A DNA stretch of 64,000 bases from Oxalobacteraceae bacterium OTU3CINTB1 (GCA_024123955.1 CP099652.1:6804375-6868374), one strand, 5' to 3'. Shown: positions 21,448 to 40,440, numbered from the stretch's first letter. Program-made: numbers and translations. Notes: generated from the letters alone by a model not told the origin.

Positions 21448-22997
21448 GCACGCGCTTACATGCGTTGATACAAGCCGCGACCGCCCGAGGCATCCTGCCT
21501 CCCGACACGGCCCCAAAGGAAACCGCACGGCCATGGCCAGTGATACTCATGACGGCGCTTGGCGCATGGCTGGCGGCCGTGCCGTTGCTGGGCGTTTTGT
21601 TCATGATCTTCGGCGACGCCCTGGACCGAGGCGTGCTCTGCTACGTATTTGGTGGCGTCTTCTTGTATAGCGCCGTTCACGTCTTACGATCCCGTACCGT
21701 ATCGCCGTTTGTCGAGCAATTGGGTTTGCCGGTTCTGCTGGTCGGCGGCGCCCTGCTCGTGTACGGCTTGTTCCGCGACCTGCCCTATGTAGCGGCCGAA
21801 GCGTTGCTGCTCCTGGTCATCGTCGGTACGGCGTGGCTGGTTCCGCAGCACTGGTTGCGCGTGCTTCTGGGCGCGCTCGCCGCCACAGTCTTCGTCCTCT
21901 TGGGCGGCACATTGATTGCGCTGGTGCTGTGGCTCATCGTTACGTACGTCGCCGACACCCGCGCGCCGTCGGGCCAGAGTGCGCGCAAGATAATATTACT
22001 CGAAGCCATGTCCAACGGCTGGATCCTGCTAGCCCTGGCGGCATTGGTTTACGATTCCGGAGCGACATTCCTTTCCCCTGCTACGCTGGGGCATTTGCAG
22101 GACGCCAGCGAAGTGGTTGGGCAGCGAGATACGCTGGCCAAGGTGGTCTCAGCTCTGTTGGCAATCGCCGGCGCCGCTTGGCTCGGCCGCTGCTGGCCCG
22201 CGCTGCGCGCTGCGCGCTACACGGCGGCGGCCGCGATGCTGGCGTTGATGTCCTGGCTGATACCCGGTCTGGGCGCGGCCCTGCTGGCACTGTCGGCTTG
22301 CGTTGGCAGCGGCCGCTGGCGCCTGGCGGTTGCCAGCGCGATTGCGGCGTCGTGGATTGTCGGCACCTTCTACTACCAGCTGGACGTTTCCTTGGCCACC
22401 AAAGCCGCCATTCTGGCCGCCATGGGCGGGGCGTTTGGCGTGATCGCATGGTTGAGCTGGAACGCAGGCGCGCGCGACGCCCCCGCCACGTCGGCGCCCA
22501 TGCCGTCCCCTGCCATCACGGCGGCGCAGCGCGCGGGCATCGCCGCGTCGCTGTTGTTGACCTTGGTGGTCTCCAATGGCGCAATCTGGCAAAAGGAAGC
22601 GCTAATCAGCAGCGGCAGGCCTGTATTTATCGAACTGGCGCCCGTCGATCCGCGTTCGCTGATGCAGGGCGACTATATGGCGCTCAATTTCCAGATGCCG
22701 GCCCTGGACAGGGAAGACATCGCGACATTACGGCGCGCCATGGTTATCGCAAAAGTCGACGGCCGGGGCGTGGCGGTGATGCAGGGTTTGGCCAGTAACA
22801 AGACGCTGGCGCAGGACGAAATCCTCGTCGAGCTGGTGCAGACGGGAAGCGGCCTGCGCCCCGCCACCAATGCCTGGTATTTCAAGGAGGGCGAAGCGCA
22901 GCGCTGGTCAAAAGCGAAGTACGGGGAATTCCGGGTTGATGACACGGGGCGGGCGCTGCTGGTCAATCTGCGTGGCCCTGCGCTGGAAAAGCTGTAA
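21444..22997 (+). CDS. DUF4401 / GDYXXLXY domain membrane protein
   Basis: A 517-residue protein. The start at 21444 was chosen because it overlaps the upstream stop by 4 bp; a longer frame exists to 21297 but runs inside the previous gene. Many membrane segments (about 30-360, DUF4401-like) are followed by one more at about 370-390 and a soluble C-terminal domain with the motif QGDYMALNFQMP, which fits the GDYXXLXY family. DUF2157 and GDYXXLXY proteins are known neighbours; neither has an assigned biochemical role. A strong terminator follows 15 bp after the stop. Confidence 0.85.
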   Translation: MSTRLHALIQAATARGILPPDTAPKETARPWPVILMTALGAWLAAVPLLGVLFMIFGDALDRGVLCYVFGGVFLYSAVHVLRSRTVSPFVEQLGLPVLLVGGALLVYGLFRDLPYVAAEALLLLVIVGTAWLVPQHWLRVLLGALAATVFVLLGGTLIALVLWLIVTYVADTRAPSGQSARKIILLEAMSNGWILLALAALVYDSGATFLSPATLGHLQDASEVVGQRDTLAKVVSALLAIAGAAWLGRCWPALRAARYTAAAAMLALMSWLIPGLGAALLALSACVGSGRWRLAVASAIAASWIVGTFYYQLDVSLATKAAILAAMGGAFGVIAWLSWNAGARDAPATSAPMPSPAITAAQRAGIAASLLLTLVVSNGAIWQKEALISSGRPVFIELAPVDPRSLMQGDYMALNFQMPALDREDIATLRRAMVIAKVDGRGVAVMQGLASNKTLAQDEILVELVQTGSGLRPATNAWYFKEGEAQRWSKAKYGEFRVDDTGRALLVNLRGPALEKL

Positions 22998-23011
22998 CGC
23001 CGGCCACAATG

Positions 23012-23051
23012 AAAAAAGCCCCACCAGCGTTGCGCGCTCGGTGGGGCTTTT
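23012..23051. terminator. Bidirectional terminator between GDYXXLXY gene and second 5S
   Basis: The stem AAAAGCCCCACC / GGTGGGGCTTTT spans 23014-23051 with A and T runs on both sides. It ends the plus-strand membrane-protein transcript and, on the minus strand, anything reading through the second 5S gene. Confidence 0.9.
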
Positions 23052-23062
23052 AAGTATAACTA

Positions 23063-23176
23063 GCTTGACGATAACCTACTTTCACACTGGTTGCAGCACT
23101 ATCATCGGCGCAGAGTCGTTTCACGGTCCTGTTCGGGATGGGAAGGGGTGGGGCCGACTTGCTATGGTCATCAAGC
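23063..23176 (-). rRNA. rrf: Second, diverged 5S rRNA of rrn2
   Basis: 114 nt, the same length as the main 5S, with five substitutions. Four of these form two compensated pairs: helix I C-G to T-A (GCTTGAC / GTCAAGC) and the AGTTG/CAACT stem to AGTCG/CGACT. Preserved pairing argues for a functional gene rather than a decaying copy. A terminator (23230-23287) lies between it and the first 5S, so it depends on read-through or an unseen promoter. Confidence 0.92.
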
Positions 23177-23229
23177 ATTGACCGGTACTACTGACGTCGC
23201 GTTTCCGCGCCGCTTAAAAATTGGGGATG

Positions 23230-23287
23230 AAAAGACCCCCATCTGCACCGAACGCGTTCTTGCGCATTCGGACGGATGGGGGTTTTT
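23230..23287 (-). terminator. rrn2 terminator between the two 5S genes
   Basis: Long forked hairpin: ACCCCCATC / GATGGGGGT outer arms, an inner CCGAA-GCG / GCG-TTCGG stem, and a T run on each side. The architecture matches the rrn3 terminator at 36845-36907. Confidence 0.88.
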
Positions 23288-23298
23288 CTATATAACTA

Positions 23299-23412
23299 GC
23301 CTGACGATAACCTACTTTCACACTGGTTGCAGCACTATCATCGGCGCAGAGTTGTTTCACGGTCCTGTTCGGGATGGGAAGGGGTGGGACCAACTTGCTA
23401 TGGTCATCAGGC
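23299..23412 (-). rRNA. rrf: 5S rRNA (rrn2, first copy)
   Basis: 114 nt, apparently identical to the rrn1 and rrn3 5S genes. It follows the 23S in the usual place. Confidence 0.97.
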
Positions 23413-23535
23413 ATTGACTTGTACGAGCCGCGTTCTTGTGAACGTTGCTCAGAATCTGGAGAAGTAAGTAAATGGGGTAATGAAGTTGTGTATCAACGAA
23501 CGCCTCAACGCACTTCTTATTCACCATAACCTGCT

Positions 23536-26425
<2,890 letters not shown>

Positions 26426-26562
26426 TAGCCCCTTGCGACTAAACAAAGGAGCGGTTATAGAAATAAGAAGTACTACGTTGTTGCGTTTGTTGATACATAC
26501 AATCATTACCCATCGCATCCACCTGTCGGTGTTTGCGATCAATAAAAATTTACTTACTTCTT

Positions 26563-26579
26563 CCAGATTGTTAAAGAAC
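26563..26579 (-). promoter_or_regulatory. boxA antitermination site before 23S (rrn2)
   Basis: Same 17-nt boxA-like sequence as in rrn1, in the tRNA-Ala to 23S spacer. Confidence 0.75.
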
Positions 26580-26649
26580 GTACAGCACTTGATCTCTAAA
26601 AGATCAAACATAAACATACGCGATGCGCGTTGCTTGCATTTGAACTTTT

Positions 26650-26725
26650 TGGTGGAGGATGACGGGATCGAACCGACGACCCCCTGCTTGCAAAGCAGGT
26701 GCTCTCCCAGCTGAGCTAATCCCCC
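26650..26725 (-). tRNA. tRNA-Ala (anticodon TGC), rrn2
   Basis: 76 nt, sequence as in rrn1, CCA encoded. Confidence 0.98.
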
Positions 26726-26737
26726 ATTGGGTAAGAC

Positions 26738-26814
26738 TGGTAGGGCTGGTTGGACTCGAACCAACGACCCCCGCGTTATCAACACGGTGCTCTAACCAGC
26801 TGAGCTACAGCCCC
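26738..26814 (-). tRNA. tRNA-Ile (anticodon GAT), rrn2
   Basis: 77 nt, sequence as in rrn1, CCA encoded. Confidence 0.98.
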
Positions 26815-26891
26815 AAATGCTGTTCTTTATATTGACAGTCGATAAGTGTGAACGCTTGATGAGTGAATCATTTACATGATTCGTGCCACTC

Positions 26892-28423
<1,532 letters not shown>

Positions 28424-28581
28424 AATCTCTGTTACTTTTGCCGTTTTACCGGCACTCTTATTGCTAAGAGGTCGCTCACTCAAAATACTGACAGGCCACT
28501 ACTTTCGTAGCGCCTATTTCATTACTTCTTGTGAACATTTGATATTTTAAGTATCGCGGAACCGAGGTTCCGCGTGCACTT

Positions 28582-28624
28582 TCATCAAACGTCCACACTT
28601 ATCGACTGTTAATTTTTAAAGAAC
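28582..28624 (-). promoter_or_regulatory. rrn2 leader: boxA and RNase III stem arm
   Basis: The boxA-like GTTCTTTAAAAA is at 28613-28624. The arm 28582-28609 pairs with 26835-26862 on the other side of 16S. Confidence 0.83.
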
Positions 28625-28693
28625 GTGTATTCGGTGATACTGGTACTGCTTGCACGCTTGACAAATCGTTTTGTTCGTCAGCGCAGAAGAAAG

Positions 28694-28819
28694 AGTATGA
28701 AGCGTTTCGCTTATTTCGTCAACCCCTCAACCACTTCTTCTTTTCTCGTTTCACTCTGCATTTGCATGCGTCGTTCTGCGAGGGGGCGAACTATAGCAAA
28801 GCCGGGATTGAACTGACAA
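28694..28819 (-). promoter_or_regulatory. rrn2 promoters P1 and P2
   Basis: P1: TTGTCA (28814-28819), 18-bp spacer, TATAGT (28790-28795), with A/T-rich DNA upstream. P2: TTGACG (28717-28722), 17-bp spacer, CATACT (28694-28699). P1 has one extra spacer base relative to rrn1 and rrn3. Confidence 0.8.
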
Positions 28820-28907
28820 GGTTTATTTTTGCTTTAGCGCCGCGTGCGCATCGCGGGGTGCTACATTAAGGTCCAGAGCCGCTAACGGCCACCGGAGACC
28901 GAGACAA

Positions 28908-30830
<1,923 letters not shown>

Positions 30831-30832
30831 CG

Positions 30833-31204
30833 CTACGCCTGTTGCTTCAACAGCGACACCTCCTCGTCGCTGAACAAGCGCGAGCGCGTCAGGAAGCGCT
30901 TGCCGGTGCCGTTGTCGAGCGAGAACATGCCGCCATTGCCGGCGACGACGTCGATGATCAGCTGCGTATGCTCCCAATAGGCGAACTGCTCGCACCCCAT
31001 GTAAAACGGCGCGCCATCCAGTTCACCCAGAAACACGTCCGTATCGCTAATGTTGAACTCGCCCGCCTGGTAGCACATCGGCGTGCTGCCGTCGCAGCAG
31101 CCGCCGGACTGGAAGAACATGAGCGGCCCGTGCCGGTCGCGCAGCGCGGCGATCAGCTCGAGCGCCGCCGGCGTGGCCGTGACACGGGCGATGGCCGCGC
31201 CCAT
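30833..31204 (-). CDS. DUF779 domain protein
   Basis: A 123-residue protein of the DUF779 family, with conserved blocks FFQSGGCCDGSTPMC and GCEQFAYWEHTQLIIDVV. Members are typically encoded next to acetaldehyde-type aldehyde dehydrogenases, as here: it starts 2 bp after the dehydrogenase stop and is clearly in the same operon. Several cysteines (three within 9 residues) could bind metal. Biochemical function is not established. The gene ends 2 bp from the end of the convergent activator gene, leaving no room for a terminator outside coding sequence. Confidence 0.9.
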   Translation of the reverse strand: MGAAIARVTATPAALELIAALRDRHGPLMFFQSGGCCDGSTPMCYQAGEFNISDTDVFLGELDGAPFYMGCEQFAYWEHTQLIIDVVAGNGGMFSLDNGTGKRFLTRSRLFSDEEVSLLKQQA

Positions 31205-31206
31205 GG

Positions 31207-32727
<1,521 letters not shown>

Positions 32728-32777
32728 GTCGTCCTCTTTCTGCTGTGGTGATGTGGTGTGGTGACCATCTTTCTTTC

Positions 32778-32792
32778 GCAAACACCGTGCCA
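32778..32792 (-). promoter_or_regulatory. Sigma-54 (-24/-12) promoter of the aldehyde dehydrogenase operon
   Basis: On the minus strand TGGCAC-N5-TTGC matches the sigma-54 consensus completely (here TGGCACGGTGTTTGC). It is 50 bp upstream of the start codon and in line with the AcoR-like activator encoded next door. Confidence 0.88.
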
Positions 32793-32843
32793 GCCGCCTC
32801 GACGGGGACGTCCGGGGATTTCCCCCTTTGCGCGCCTGTAAAA

Positions 32844-32895
32844 GTGTTCAGTTTTGACACACCGCTGGAGCAACCGCGACGCACTTTTTGCGTCG
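32844..32895. promoter_or_regulatory. Two palindromes, candidate activator sites
   Basis: GTGT-N11-ACAC at 32844-32862 and CGACGCA-N5-TGCGTCG at 32877-32895 lie 52-103 bp upstream of the sigma-54 promoter. They also lie just before the divergent TonB-receptor gene, whose possible -10 TATATT is at 32902-32907. Either could bind the AcoR-like protein or a regulator of the receptor. Confidence 0.45.
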
Positions 32896-32931
32896 GGCAG
32901 GTATATTGCAGGCTGCCCACTCGGAGAAAAC

Positions 32932-35061
32932 ATGAAGCGTTCCCCAATTCAACTTAATGCCGTCGCCGCGCTGTTTGCGCTTGGTGCTTCCAGCCTGGCC
33001 ACAGCCGCCGACAACGCGGACAATGCAGACGCGCCGGTCGAGGTCGTTGTTGTCAGCGCCACGCGCGTCGGCCACACCGTCTTCGACATGCCCGCCGCGA
33101 TCGACGTCGTCGACGCCGCGCGCATCCATGAATCGCAGGCGCGGGTGAACGCTTCCGAGGCGCTGGCGGCGGTACCCGGCCTGGTGGCGCAGAACCGCCA
33201 CAACTATGCGCAGGACTTGCAGATCTCATCGCGCGGCTTTGGCGCCCGATCGACCTTCGGCGTGCGCGGCGTGCGGCTGATCGCCGACGGCATTCCGGCC
33301 AGCATGCCCGATGGCCAAGGCCAAGCCGCCACCTTCAATCTCGACATGGCGGAACGCATCGAAGTATTGCGCGGTCCGTTCTCCGCCATTTACGGCAACC
33401 ACTCCGGCGGCGTGATCCAGATGTTCACGCGCGACGGCGAAGGCGCGCCCACCATCGAAACCAATCTCACCGCCGGCAGCTACGGCACCCGCAAGGCCGA
33501 CGTCAACGCGCAGGGCAAGCAAGCCGGTGTCGGCTACGTCCTCGACGCGTCCCGCTTCGAAACCGACGGCTACCGCGCGCACAGCGCCGCCACGCGCGAC
33601 CAGGCGTTTGCCAAGCTGACCGTGGAGCCGATGGACAACGCCAAGCTGACCATCGTCGCCAACGCGCTGCGCCAGGACGACACGCAAGATCCCTTGGGCG
33701 TGACTTGGGCCACCTATCAGCGCGACCCGCGCGCGGGCGAAACCGACGCCACCGATACCCAAGTGCCGAAGCGCACGCTGGCCGACCGCTACAACACCCG
33801 CAAGAGCATCGACCACACGCAAGTGGGCGCGACATGGGAGCAGCGCTTCGGCGAGGATCGGCTGCGCGTGACGGCCTACGGCGGCAATCGCGAAGTCATC
33901 CAGTACCAGGCGTTTTCGCGCGGCTTCCAGGCGCCGCCGACGCACTCGGGCGGCGTGGTGAATTTCGACCGCGACTTCTACGGCACCGACCTGAGCTGGA
34001 TGCACGTCAGCCAGCTGGCGGGCGGCAAGTTGAGTACGACGGTTGGCGTGGAATACGGCCGCTCCACCGATGGCCGCGAGGGCTACGAGAACTTCATCGG
34101 CGCCCAGCTGGGCGTGAAGGGCGCGCTGCGCCGCGACGAGCAGGACAAGGTCTCCAATCTCGATCCGTATGTGCAGGCCGAATGGCAATCAGGTCCCTGG
34201 ATGCTGAGCGCGGGCCTGCGCCGCAGCACCGTGAAGATTTCCGTGGACGACCGCTTCCTGAGCAATGGCAACGACAGCGGCAGCCTGGAGTACAGCCACA
34301 CCACGCCCGTGCTGGGCGTGCTGTACCGCGTGTCGCCGATGCTCAACGTCTACGCCAGCGCCGCGCGCGGTTTCGAAACGCCGACGCTCAACGAACTGTT
34401 CTACTCGGGCACCGGCGGCGGCTTCAACTTCGGCCTGCAGCCGGCCAAGAGCACGCATCTGGAAGCGGGCATCAAGAGCAAGCTGGACGAGCGCACCAGC
34501 ATTAACGCCGCCGTATTCCAGGTCCGCACGACGGATGAGGTGGTGGTCGACAGCAGCGGCGGCGGCCGCACCAGCTATCGCAACGCCAGCAAGACCTTGC
34601 GGCAGGGTTTGGAAGTATCGCTCGACTCGGCGTGGCGCCACGGTTTGAGCACGCGTGTCGCGCTGACCAGCCTGCGCGCGATCTACGATCAGAGCTACGG
34701 CGCGGTGCTGGAAGGTAGCCGCCTGCCCGGCGTGCCAAACGCCAACGCCTACGCGGAAGTGGCGTGGAAGGATGCCGGCGACCGTTATGGCGCCGGCCTG
34801 GAAGCGATCGCCAGCAGCAAGATCTATGCGGACGATGGGAATGTGGACCAGCCGGCGCCAGGCTACGGCATATTGAATGCGCGGGTCAGCGCCAAGCAGC
34901 AGTGGCGAGGCTGGCGCTTCAAACAATTCGTGCGGCTGAATAACCTGCTGGATAAAAACTACGTCGGCTCGGTGATCGTCGGCGACACCAACAAGCGCTA
35001 TTATGAAGCGGCCCCGCAACGCAACTGGTTGGTCGGCGCAAGCGCGCAATACCAATTCTAA
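32932..35061 (+). CDS. TonB-dependent outer membrane receptor
   Basis: A 709-residue receptor. The ATG at 32932 follows GGAG and begins a clear signal peptide (to about 25, ATA-ADN). A TonB-box-like EVVVVSATR comes next (about 36-44), then the plug (about 50-160, with GFGARSTFGVRGVRLIADGIP and IEVLRGPFSAIYGNHSGG), then a 22-strand-type barrel ending in phenylalanine (SAQYQF). There is no STN signalling domain, so it is not a sigma-factor-coupled receptor. The ligand is not recognisable. It is divergent from the aldehyde dehydrogenase operon and no transport partner is adjacent. Confidence 0.92.
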   Translation: MKRSPIQLNAVAALFALGASSLATAADNADNADAPVEVVVVSATRVGHTVFDMPAAIDVVDAARIHESQARVNASEALAAVPGLVAQNRHNYAQDLQISSRGFGARSTFGVRGVRLIADGIPASMPDGQGQAATFNLDMAERIEVLRGPFSAIYGNHSGGVIQMFTRDGEGAPTIETNLTAGSYGTRKADVNAQGKQAGVGYVLDASRFETDGYRAHSAATRDQAFAKLTVEPMDNAKLTIVANALRQDDTQDPLGVTWATYQRDPRAGETDATDTQVPKRTLADRYNTRKSIDHTQVGATWEQRFGEDRLRVTAYGGNREVIQYQAFSRGFQAPPTHSGGVVNFDRDFYGTDLSWMHVSQLAGGKLSTTVGVEYGRSTDGREGYENFIGAQLGVKGALRRDEQDKVSNLDPYVQAEWQSGPWMLSAGLRRSTVKISVDDRFLSNGNDSGSLEYSHTTPVLGVLYRVSPMLNVYASAARGFETPTLNELFYSGTGGGFNFGLQPAKSTHLEAGIKSKLDERTSINAAVFQVRTTDEVVVDSSGGGRTSYRNASKTLRQGLEVSLDSAWRHGLSTRVALTSLRAIYDQSYGAVLEGSRLPGVPNANAYAEVAWKDAGDRYGAGLEAIASSKIYADDGNVDQPAPGYGILNARVSAKQQWRGWRFKQFVRLNNLLDKNYVGSVIVGDTNKRYYEAAPQRNWLVGASAQYQF

Positions 35062-35091
35062 CGACAGGAAAATTCAAAAACCACGGAGACA

Positions 35092-35125
35092 CGTAGGGCG
35101 GATTAGGCAACGCCGTAATCCGCCA
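35092..35125. repeat. Palindromic intergenic repeat, copy C
   Basis: CGTAGGGCGGATTAGGC...GCCGTAATCCGCCA, 31 bp after the TonB-receptor stop and before a convergent small gene. Same family as copies A and D2. Confidence 0.8.
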
Positions 35126-35153
35126 TGCATGCTCCGCCCGCGACGTCCGAAAA

Positions 35154-35441
35154 TTACGCGGCCTTCTCCACCAACTTATCCAGCAACCGCTCCCGATTGT
35201 TCAACACAAAATCGACAAACACCGGCTCCTTCACCGCCAGCCTCACCAACCCCGGCAGCATCAAATAACAATACCCCGCAACCTTGCGCACCGCCTCATC
35301 ATTGCGCAGCGCCGCCTGCGTGATCGATCCCGAGCCCCCGCCCAACATGGGCATGATGGTCGCGCGGTGCTTATCCAATATCGCTGAAACCGGTCCGGTC
35401 AATTTTTCGGCCATTCTGTTGTGCTCGCTGGTATCGCTCAT
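35154..35441 (-). CDS. Small protein of unknown function
   Basis: A 95-residue protein, starting at the ATG preceded by GGAG (MSDTSEHNRMAEK); a longer frame to 35513 lacks support. Largely helical appearance, no signal peptide. A glycine-rich GGGSGS turn sits in the middle, and the C-terminal half has a hydrophobic stretch VAGYCYLMLPGLVRLAV followed by charged residues. I do not recognise a family. It is divergent from the GMC-like oxidoreductase with 120 bp between the starts. Confidence 0.6.
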   Translation of the reverse strand: MSDTSEHNRMAEKLTGPVSAILDKHRATIMPMLGGGSGSITQAALRNDEAVRKVAGYCYLMLPGLVRLAVKEPVFVDFVLNNRERLLDKLVEKAA

Positions 35442-35561
35442 GTCAACGCTCCTGCAAAGTTGTGGAATCAGGATAGTGACCCGCTGACGCAAACGGGTTA
35501 TGTGTTTGCGCAAGCGAGCCCGAAATGCGCTAAGGTGAACGCCTCATATAGGAATATCCCC

Positions 35562-36842
35562 ATGAACCAGCAAGTAGCCCAGACGTTTGACGCGATCGTT
35601 GTCGGCAGCGGACCCGGCGGCGCCAGCGTCGCGCGAGAACTGGCGCGCAGGCAATTGCGCGTACTGATACTGGAACAGGGAAGCGCTGCGCCGCTGCAAG
35701 GGACACTGTCGCAAATGGCGGGCATCGCCGCCGTTCCCGGTAAAGGCGCTTTCATCCATCGCGACGCTTCGCTGCTGGTCAGCGGTATCGCGGCCGGCGG
35801 CACCACCACCATCAATTTCGCCACTGCCGCGCCGCCTCCGTTGTCCATGTTCGCCGCCCACGGCATCGATCTGGCGCCGGCGCTGGAATCGCTACGCGCG
35901 GAGTTGCCAATGGCACCACTGCCGGACGAGTTGATCGGCCCGATGGCCAAACGCATTCAGCAAGGCGCCCTGGCGCGCAAGCTGGGGTGGCGCAAGCTCG
36001 ATAAACTAATTCGTCCACAATCTTGCCGCACCGGTTGCTGGCGTTGCGTCTATGGTTGCCCGTTCGGCGCCAAGTGGACAGCGCGCGATTTCATCGACGA
36101 GGCCGTCCAGCTCGGCGCGGTCCTGCTCGACGAAGCCAAAGTGGAACAAGTGATTGTGGAGAAAGGCCGTGCCGTCGGCGTGCGATATCGGCGCGGTGGT
36201 GAAATACACCAGGCATTTGGCGCGAACGTGGTGTTGGCCGCAGGCGGCATCGGTAGTCCGCGTCTGCTGCATCGCTCTGGCCTGCATGCGGAAAGCAGCG
36301 CTTTCTTCAGCGATCCGGTGATCGCGGTCATGGGTGTCGTGGATGATATCGACGGCGGCGCCGAAGTGCCGATGGCGGCCGGGATGTATTTGCACGAGGA
36401 AGGGATCGCGCTGGCGGATATGACTTTGCCGAAGCCGATGTATCAGGCGTTCGCGGCGCAGGTCGGGCGGCTCGACCGGTTGATGTCGCATGCGCGAACG
36501 CTGACTTTGATGGTGAAGATACGCGACGATATTGGAGGGGGTGTCGGGCCGCGATGGGTGGATAAGACGCTGACCGCAGGGGATCGGGCGAAGTTGGCGT
36601 CCGGGGTTGGCATGGCGCGCGAGATTCTGCGGGCGGCCGGGGCGAAGAAGATCTTTAAAAGCTGGCATTTCGCAGCGCATCCCGGAGGGAGTTTGCGTAT
36701 AGGCGATGTGGTGGACGGTAATTTGCAAACGACTACGCGGAATCTGTTTGTTTGTGATGCGTCCGTGATTCCCGGGCCTTGGGGATTGCCGCCGACGTTG
36801 ACGTTGCTTTGCCTTGGGAAGCGGTTGGGGACGAGTTTATAA
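35562..36842 (+). CDS. GMC-type FAD-dependent oxidoreductase with a cysteine cluster
   Basis: A 426-residue flavoprotein. The ATG at 35562 places the FAD-binding GSGPGGASVAREL at about residues 15-27. The C-terminal GMC block is HFAAHPGGSLRIGDVVDG, with NLFVCDASVIPGPWGLPPTLTL at the end. It is shorter than the usual 500-plus residues of GMC enzymes. Between the FAD and C-terminal blocks are four cysteines spaced C-x3-C-x2-C-x3-C (155, 159, 162, 166) in the context WRCVYGCPFGAKW, a pattern seen in long-chain alcohol oxidase-like members. Substrate is unknown; oxidation of an alcohol is the best guess. Confidence 0.82.
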   Translation: MNQQVAQTFDAIVVGSGPGGASVARELARRQLRVLILEQGSAAPLQGTLSQMAGIAAVPGKGAFIHRDASLLVSGIAAGGTTTINFATAAPPPLSMFAAHGIDLAPALESLRAELPMAPLPDELIGPMAKRIQQGALARKLGWRKLDKLIRPQSCRTGCWRCVYGCPFGAKWTARDFIDEAVQLGAVLLDEAKVEQVIVEKGRAVGVRYRRGGEIHQAFGANVVLAAGGIGSPRLLHRSGLHAESSAFFSDPVIAVMGVVDDIDGGAEVPMAAGMYLHEEGIALADMTLPKPMYQAFAAQVGRLDRLMSHARTLTLMVKIRDDIGGGVGPRWVDKTLTAGDRAKLASGVGMAREILRAAGAKKIFKSWHFAAHPGGSLRIGDVVDGNLQTTTRNLFVCDASVIPGPWGLPPTLTLLCLGKRLGTSL

Positions 36843-36844
36843 AC

Positions 36845-36907
36845 GCAAAAAACCCCCACCTGCACTAAACGCGATCTTGAGCGCGTTTAGGCGGATGGGG
36901 GTTTTTC
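36845..36907 (-). terminator. rrn3 terminator (bidirectional)
   Basis: Forked hairpin with outer arms ACCCCCACC / GATGGGGGT and an inner perfect stem CTAAACGCG / CGCGTTTAG, flanked by A and T runs. It also ends the plus-strand GMC gene. Confidence 0.9.
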
Positions 36908-36917
36908 TATATAACTA

Positions 36918-37031
36918 GCCTGACGATAACCTACTTTCACACTGGTTGCAGCACTATCATCGGCGCAGAGTTGTTTCACGGTCCTGTTCGGGATGGGAAG
37001 GGGTGGGACCAACTTGCTATGGTCATCAGGC
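36918..37031 (-). rRNA. rrf: 5S rRNA (rrn3)
   Basis: 114 nt, same sequence as the rrn1 5S. Single copy in this operon. Confidence 0.97.
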
Positions 37032-37154
37032 ATTGACTTGTACGAGCCGCGTTCTTGTGAACGTTGCTCAGAATCTGGAGAAGTAAGTAAATGGGGTAAT
37101 GAAGTTGTGTATCAACGAACGCCTCAACGCACTTCTCATTCACCACAACCTGCT

Positions 37155-40044
<2,890 letters not shown>

Positions 40045-40177
40045 TAGCCCCTGCGACTAAACAAGGAGCGTTTATAGGAATAAGAAGTACTACGTTGTTG
40101 CGTTTGTTGATACATACAATCATTACCCATCGCGCCACCTGTCGGTGTCGCGATCAATAAAAATTTACTTACTTCTT

Positions 40178-40194
40178 CCAGATTGTTAAAGAAC
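40178..40194 (-). promoter_or_regulatory. boxA antitermination site before 23S (rrn3)
   Basis: Same 17-nt boxA-like sequence as in the other operons. Confidence 0.75.
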
Positions 40195-40264
40195 GTACAG
40201 CACTTGATCTCTAAAAGACCAAATCTAAACACACGCGATTGGCGTTGCTTACATTTGAACTTTT

Positions 40265-40340
40265 TGGTGGAGGATGACGGGATCGAACCGACGACCCCCT
40301 GCTTGCAAAGCAGGTGCTCTCCCAGCTGAGCTAATCCCCC
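40265..40340 (-). tRNA. tRNA-Ala (anticodon TGC), rrn3
   Basis: 76 nt, sequence as in rrn1, CCA encoded. The spacer to tRNA-Ile (40341-40363) is longer than and unrelated to that in rrn1 and rrn2. Confidence 0.98.
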
Positions 40341-40363
40341 TGAGATGTACTACAGGCAGAAAC

Positions 40364-40440
40364 TGGTAGGGCTGGTTGGACTCGAACCAACGACCCCCGC
40401 GTTATCAACACGGTGCTCTAACCAGCTGAGCTACAGCCCC
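40364..40440 (-). tRNA. tRNA-Ile (anticodon GAT), rrn3
   Basis: 77 nt, sequence as in rrn1, CCA encoded. Confidence 0.98.
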
